From positions 62,001 to 126,000 of the forward strand of contig NZ_BEWB01000017.1 in the NCBI RefSeq assembly GCF_003112555.1: 64,000 nucleotides of DNA, in the 5' to 3' direction. Positions within the stretch are counted from its first letter, which is position 1. Each line of letters opens with the position of its first letter. This document shows, one piece after another, positions 60,623 through 64,000 of the stretch. The translations under genes and the position numbers were made by a program. The stretch is from Streptomyces coelicoflavus. GTDB taxonomy: Bacteria > Actinomycetota > Actinomycetes > Streptomycetales > Streptomycetaceae. The notes beneath the pieces are model-generated. The model had not been told where the DNA came from. It worked only from the letters and a program-made list of their open reading frames with translations, and searched no databases.

Positions 60623-61300
60623 ATGACCCGTGTACTGCTCGCCGAGGACGACGCGTCCATCTCGGAGCCGCTGGCCCGCGCACTGCGCAGGGAAGGGTAC
60701 GAGGTCGAGGTGCGTGAGGACGGACCCGCCGCACTCGACGCGGGGCTTCAGGGCGGCATCGACCTGGTCGTGCTGGACCTCGGCCTGCCGGACATGGACG
60801 GCCTCGAGGTCGCCCGCCGGCTGCGGTCCGAGGGCCATGCCGTGCCGATCCTGATCCTGACGGCGCGCGCCGACGAGGTGGACACCGTCGTCGGTCTCGA
60901 CGCGGGCGCCGACGACTACGTCACCAAGCCCTTCCGCCTGGCCGAGCTGCTCGCCCGGGTCCGGGCCCTGCTCCGGCGCGGCGCGGTCGAGCCCCCGCAG
61001 CCGCCCGCCACCCACGGCGTGCGCATCGACGTCGAGTCGCACCGGGCCTGGATGGGCGAGGAGGAACTCCAGCTCACCGCGAAGGAGTTCGACCTGCTGC
61101 GGGTCCTGGTGCGCGACGCGGGCCGGGTCGTCACCCGCGACCAGCTGATGCGCGAGGTCTGGGACACCACCTGGTGGTCGTCGACCAAGACCCTCGACAT
61201 GCACATCTCCTGGCTGCGCAAGAAGCTCGGCGACGACGCGGCCAACCCGCGCTACATCGCCACCGTGCGCGGCGTGGGCTTCCGTTTCGAGAAGAACTGA
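60623..61300 (+). CDS. OmpR-family response regulator
   Basis: The protein is 225 aa from ATG 60623. Receiver: acidic pair EDD at 8-10, phospho-Asp52 in VVLDLGLPDMDG, Lys102 in DYVTKPFRLAELL. DNA-binding winged helix at about 130-222 (LQLTAKEFDLLRVLVRDAGRVVTRDQLMREVWDTTWWSSTKTLDMHISWLRKKLGD). The gene is probably transcribed without a leader. Its stop lies in a 15-bp repeat, 88 nt before the sensor gene. The signal is unknown; it should not be equated with CutR/CutS, which I recall at another locus in S. coelicolor. Confidence 0.93.
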   Translation: MTRVLLAEDDASISEPLARALRREGYEVEVREDGPAALDAGLQGGIDLVVLDLGLPDMDGLEVARRLRSEGHAVPILILTARADEVDTVVGLDAGADDYVTKPFRLAELLARVRALLRRGAVEPPQPPATHGVRIDVESHRAWMGEEELQLTAKEFDLLRVLVRDAGRVVTRDQLMREVWDTTWWSSTKTLDMHISWLRKKLGDDAANPRYIATVRGVGFRFEKN

Positions 61301-61345
61301 GCCGAGAAGAACTGAGCCGAGAAGAACTGAGTCGAGAAGAACTGG
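61286..61345 (+). repeat. 15-bp tandem repeat x4 across a stop codon
   Basis: Units GCCGAGAAGAACTGA-like start at 61286, 61301, 61316 and 61331. The first includes the end and TGA of the response-regulator gene. Confidence 0.92.
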
Positions 61346-61388
61346 GCGAGCCCGCGAGGGCCCGCGCGGGCGACCCGGGTAAGAGGAC

Positions 61389-62663
61389 ATGCGCCGTCGA
61401 CTGATCCAGTCCACGCTCGCCGTGGTGCTCGTCGTGATCGCCGTCTTCGGCGTCTCCCTCGTCATCGTCGAGACCCGGACCATCAGCAGCACCGCCCAGG
61501 AGCGGGTCGACCTGGAGGCGGTGCGGCTGGCCAGCATCGTCGACAGCCGGCTCATCGGCACCGGCTCCGTCGACGAGCGGTTCCTGCGGGAGCAGATCCG
61601 CGACGCCCGGTACGCCGTGATCCGCATCCCCGGCGAGCCGGTCATCGAGGTCGGCAGCAAGCCGTCCGGTGACGTCCTGCGGGGCAAGGCCACCGGCGAG
61701 GAGGGCGAGACCGTCCTCGTCGAGGAGCCCAGCTCCTCGGTGACCCGGGAGGTCGGCCGGACCCTGCTGATCATCGGCCTGGTGGCGCTGCTCGCGGTGA
61801 TCGCCGCCGTACTGCTGGCGATCCGGCAGGCCAACCGCCTCTCCTCCCCGCTCACCGACCTCGCCGAGACCGCCGAACGCCTCGGCTCCGGCGATCCGCG
61901 CCCGCGGCACAAGCGGTACGGCGTCCCCGAGCTGGACCGCGTCGCCGACGTGCTGGACTCCTCCGCCGAGCGCATCGCCCGGATGCTCACCGCCGAGCGC
62001 CGGCTGGCGGCCGACGCCTCCCACCAGCTGCGTACGCCGCTGACCGCGCTGTCGATGCGGCTGGAGGAGATCACCCTCACCGACGAACCGGAGACGGTGA
62101 AGGAGGAGGCGACGATCGCGCTGTCGCAGGTGGAGCGGCTGACGGACGTCGTGGACCGGCTGCTGACCAACTCCCGCGACCCGCGCAGCGGCTCCGCCGT
62201 CACCTTCGAGCTGGACGACGTCATCCAGCAGCAGATCGCCGAGTGGCGCCCCGCCTACCGCAGCGAGGGGCGGGCCATCGTCAGCTCGGGCAAACGCCAT
62301 CTGACGGCCGTGGGCACCCCGGGCGCCGTGGCGCAGGTGCTGGCCGCGCTGATCGAGAACTCCCTGATGCACGGCGGCGGCACCGTGGCCCTGCGGACCC
62401 GGGTGACCGGCAACCAGGCCGTGGTCGAGGTCACCGACGAGGGTCCCGGCGTCCCGGGCGACCTGGGGGCGCGGATCTTCGAGCGGGCGATCAGCGGGCG
62501 CAACTCCACGGGCATCGGCCTCGCCGTCGCCCGCGACCTGGCCGAGGCGGACGGCGGACGGCTGGAGCTGCTCCAGGGGCGTCCGCCGGTCTTCGGACTG
62601 TTCCTGTCCCGTACGCCGCCACCGAAGAAGCCCTCGGGGGAGGGCGGTCAGACGGTGCGCTGA
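61389..62663 (+). CDS. Sensor histidine kinase
   Basis: The protein is 424 aa from ATG 61389. Two membrane helices (about 8-27 and 124-146) flank an extracellular domain of about 95 residues. HAMP-like linker follows; HisKA with phospho-His212 in ADASHQLRTPLTALSMRLEE; HATPase with N-box VLAALIENSLMHGG, G1 VTDEGPGVP and G2 STGIGLAVARDLAEADGGRLEL. It pairs with the upstream response regulator. Its stop lies 18 bp before the convergent GtrA gene's stop. Confidence 0.93.
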   Translation: MRRRLIQSTLAVVLVVIAVFGVSLVIVETRTISSTAQERVDLEAVRLASIVDSRLIGTGSVDERFLREQIRDARYAVIRIPGEPVIEVGSKPSGDVLRGKATGEEGETVLVEEPSSSVTREVGRTLLIIGLVALLAVIAAVLLAIRQANRLSSPLTDLAETAERLGSGDPRPRHKRYGVPELDRVADVLDSSAERIARMLTAERRLAADASHQLRTPLTALSMRLEEITLTDEPETVKEEATIALSQVERLTDVVDRLLTNSRDPRSGSAVTFELDDVIQQQIAEWRPAYRSEGRAIVSSGKRHLTAVGTPGAVAQVLAALIENSLMHGGGTVALRTRVTGNQAVVEVTDEGPGVPGDLGARIFERAISGRNSTGIGLAVARDLAEADGGRLELLQGRPPVFGLFLSRTPPPKKPSGEGGQTVR

Positions 62664-62681
62664 GGGCGCGCGGAGAGCGGG

Positions 62682-63266
62682 TCAGCGCTGACCGGCGGGG
62701 GCGCCGTCCGTGCGGGGGAGCGCGGTGGGGTGCTCGTGCTCCAGGAAGGTCTCGGCCCGCGTCGGCGCCGGTTCACGGGCGGGCAGCGCCCGGAAGACCC
62801 AGCTGCGGTACGACCAGAAGCGGAACAGGGTGCCGATCCCGATGCCGAGGAACTTGAAGATGTTGCTCTGGAGCGGGCTGTCCCAGCCGAACCCGTACGT
62901 CGCCGTGTAGAGCACACCGTTCTCGATCACCAGCCCGACCGCGCTGAACAGCAGGAACAGCGACATCTCGCGGGTCCGGCCGCTCTTGTCGCGGTCGCGG
63001 TAGGTGAAGTACCGGAAGCCCACGTAGTTGAAGGCGATCGCGACGATCGTGGCGATGATGCTGGCCCGCACCACCTGGAGGTCGGTCGTGTGCCGGACGA
63101 AGTTGAAGACGAGGAGGTTGACCAGCACTCCCGCGCCGCCCACGGCGCCGAACTTCACGACCTCGCGCACGAGCCGGTCGATCCGCCCCCGCATTCCGTC
63201 GCGGGGCGCGTCGGGCGCGTCGGGCGCGGAGGGAGCCGTGTGAGCACCCGAGGAACCATGTCCCAT
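62682..63266 (-). CDS. GtrA-family membrane protein
   Basis: The protein is 194 aa from ATG 63266. Four membrane helices (about 38-58, 66-86, 103-123, 137-155), starting with VREVVKFGAVGGAGVLVNLLVFNFV, match the GtrA/DPMS1-like fold. GtrA proteins help move undecaprenyl- or polyprenyl-linked sugars across the membrane. Tail with TFLEHEHPTALPRTDGAP. No glycosyltransferase is adjacent. It is divergent from purK. Confidence 0.88.
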   Translation of the reverse strand: MGHGSSGAHTAPSAPDAPDAPRDGMRGRIDRLVREVVKFGAVGGAGVLVNLLVFNFVRHTTDLQVVRASIIATIVAIAFNYVGFRYFTYRDRDKSGRTREMSLFLLFSAVGLVIENGVLYTATYGFGWDSPLQSNIFKFLGIGIGTLFRFWSYRSWVFRALPAREPAPTRAETFLEHEHPTALPRTDGAPAGQR

Positions 63267-63419
63267 GGCCGTGCAGGCCCCCGTCCATCGATTGGCGTCA
63301 ATCCGTTCATGCTAACCACCCGGACGCGCGATCTTCCTGCGGACGGACGCACGGGGTCCGGAACGGGCGCGGGGAACGGCGGGAAACGGCCGGTAAACAG
63401 GTGGGCTCCGCGCGGCCGA

Positions 63420-63425
63420 TACGCT
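63420..63425 (+). promoter_or_regulatory. -10 box for leaderless purK
   Basis: TACGCT (63420-63425), 6 nt before GTG 63432. AGGGG adjoins the start too closely to act as a ribosome site. Confidence 0.6.
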
Positions 63426-63431
63426 AGGGGT

Positions 63432-64000
63432 GTGACGTTCCCCGTAGTCGGCATGGTCGGCGGTGGCCAGCTCGCTCGTATGACACACGAGGCGGGCATC
63501 CCGTTGGGCATCAGGTTCAGGCTTCTCAGTGACACTCCTCAGGACTCCGCGGCGCAGGTCGTGAACGAAGTCGTCGTCGGCGACTATCGCGATCTGGACA
63601 CGTTGCGCGAGTTCGCGCGCGGCTGTGACGTGATCACCTTCGATCACGAGCACGTGCCGACCGAGCACCTCAAGGCCCTGGAGGCGGACGGCATCCCCGT
63701 CCGCCCCGGCCCGGAGGCGCTCGTGCATGCCCAGGACAAGGGCGTGATGCGCGCGAAGCTCGACGCGATCGGTGTGCCCTGCCCGCGGCACCGGATCGTG
63801 AGCGATCCGGCCGACGTGGCCGCCTTCGCGGCGGAGGGCGCCGCGGAGGGCGGCGACGGTTTCCCCGTCGTGCTCAAGACGGTCCGCGGCGGGTACGACG
63901 GCAAGGGCGTGTGGGTCGTGGACTCCGTGGAGGAGGCCGCCGAGCCCTTCCGCGCGGGTGTGCCCGTGCTGGCGGAGGAGAAGGTCGACTTCGTCCGCGA
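63432..64000 (+). CDS. purK: N5-carboxyaminoimidazole ribonucleotide synthase PurK, 3' end cut by window
   Basis: The first 189 codons are present, from GTG 63432; the frame runs off the window. TFPVVGMVGGGQLARMTHEAG is the N-terminal nucleotide-binding loop typical of PurK, DVITFDHEHVPTEHLKALE follows, then the ATP-grasp part FPVVLKTVRGGYDGKGVW. It makes N5-CAIR from AIR, bicarbonate and ATP in purine synthesis. In Streptomyces, purE normally follows it, beyond the right edge. Confidence 0.95.
   Translation, partial: MTFPVVGMVGGGQLARMTHEAGIPLGIRFRLLSDTPQDSAAQVVNEVVVGDYRDLDTLREFARGCDVITFDHEHVPTEHLKALEADGIPVRPGPEALVHAQDKGVMRAKLDAIGVPCPRHRIVSDPADVAAFAAEGAAEGGDGFPVVLKTVRGGYDGKGVWVVDSVEEAAEPFRAGVPVLAEEKVDFVR

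Noticed and set aside
60623..62663. Naming the two-component pair cutR/cutS
   Set aside because: The motifs fit any OmpR-type pair, and I recall the S. coelicolor cutRS genes at a different locus.

Overview
The window is very GC-rich with strong third-position G/C bias, many GTG starts and frequent leaderless promoters. Its gene content (bldA-type tRNA, two Rpf/LysM proteins, SigI-like partner-switch genes, a WhiJ-like triad) points to a Streptomyces chromosome core region. Gene order resembles the S. coelicolor SCO3060-SCO3114 segment as I remember it; this was not checked by search.

Layout, left to right. 1-5.4 kb: the end of a SUKH-4-like gene, a DivIVA/Scy-like coiled-coil gene, and a MacB-like ABC exporter pair behind a MerR-type promoter. 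5.9-10.8 kb: mfd, a small MT0933-type antitoxin-like protein and a predicted HNH-nuclease lipoprotein. 10.8-16.7 kb: a secreted hypothetical, a fused winged-HTH/N6-methylase/specificity-like protein, a proline-rich membrane protein, a Ser/Thr kinase with a TPR-like tail, and a SurA-like lipoprotein. 16.8-25.2 kb: mazG and a CYP107-like P450, two tandem rpf genes (the second behind a c-di-AMP riboswitch), eno, a divIC-like gene, a DUF501 gene and ppx. 25.3-32.1 kb: ndh with a Rex-like operator, a cyclopropane-fatty-acid synthase-family gene, and a second, inverted MacB-like ABC pair. 32.5 kb: tRNA-Leu(UAA) = bldA. 32.7-43.3 kb: a pobA-like hydroxylase, YccA/Bax-inhibitor, a secreted FG-GAP protein, small hypotheticals, a thiolase, an SGNH hydrolase and cystathionine beta-synthase. 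43.7-53.6 kb: an RpiR regulator, a PLP decarboxylase and a histidine-utilisation operon (hutU, M20 amidohydrolase, hutF, hutI). 53.7-58.4 kb: a SigI-like sigma factor with a STAS antagonist and an RsbW-like kinase, beside a HATPase/DUF5753-HTH/DUF397 triad. 58.5-64 kb: a POT peptide transporter, an OmpR-type two-component pair, a GtrA protein and the start of purK.

Themes that cut across genes: (1) redox and central metabolism (ndh/Rex, eno); (2) development and dormancy control (bldA, Rpf/c-di-AMP, SigI, WhiJ-like triad); (3) histidine degradation by the formiminoglutamate-deiminase route, with an M20 amidohydrolase where a deformylase would be expected; (4) several perfect inverted repeats in promoter regions with no assigned regulator; (5) short tandem repeats laid across stop codons at the 3' ends of at least six unrelated genes. 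The least explained block is the methylase/membrane-protein/kinase locus at 11.4-15.9 kb, whose methylase has an unusual HPPF motif IV and whose promoter carries a perfect 10+10 bp inverted repeat. All calls come from reading the sequence; no database search was possible.
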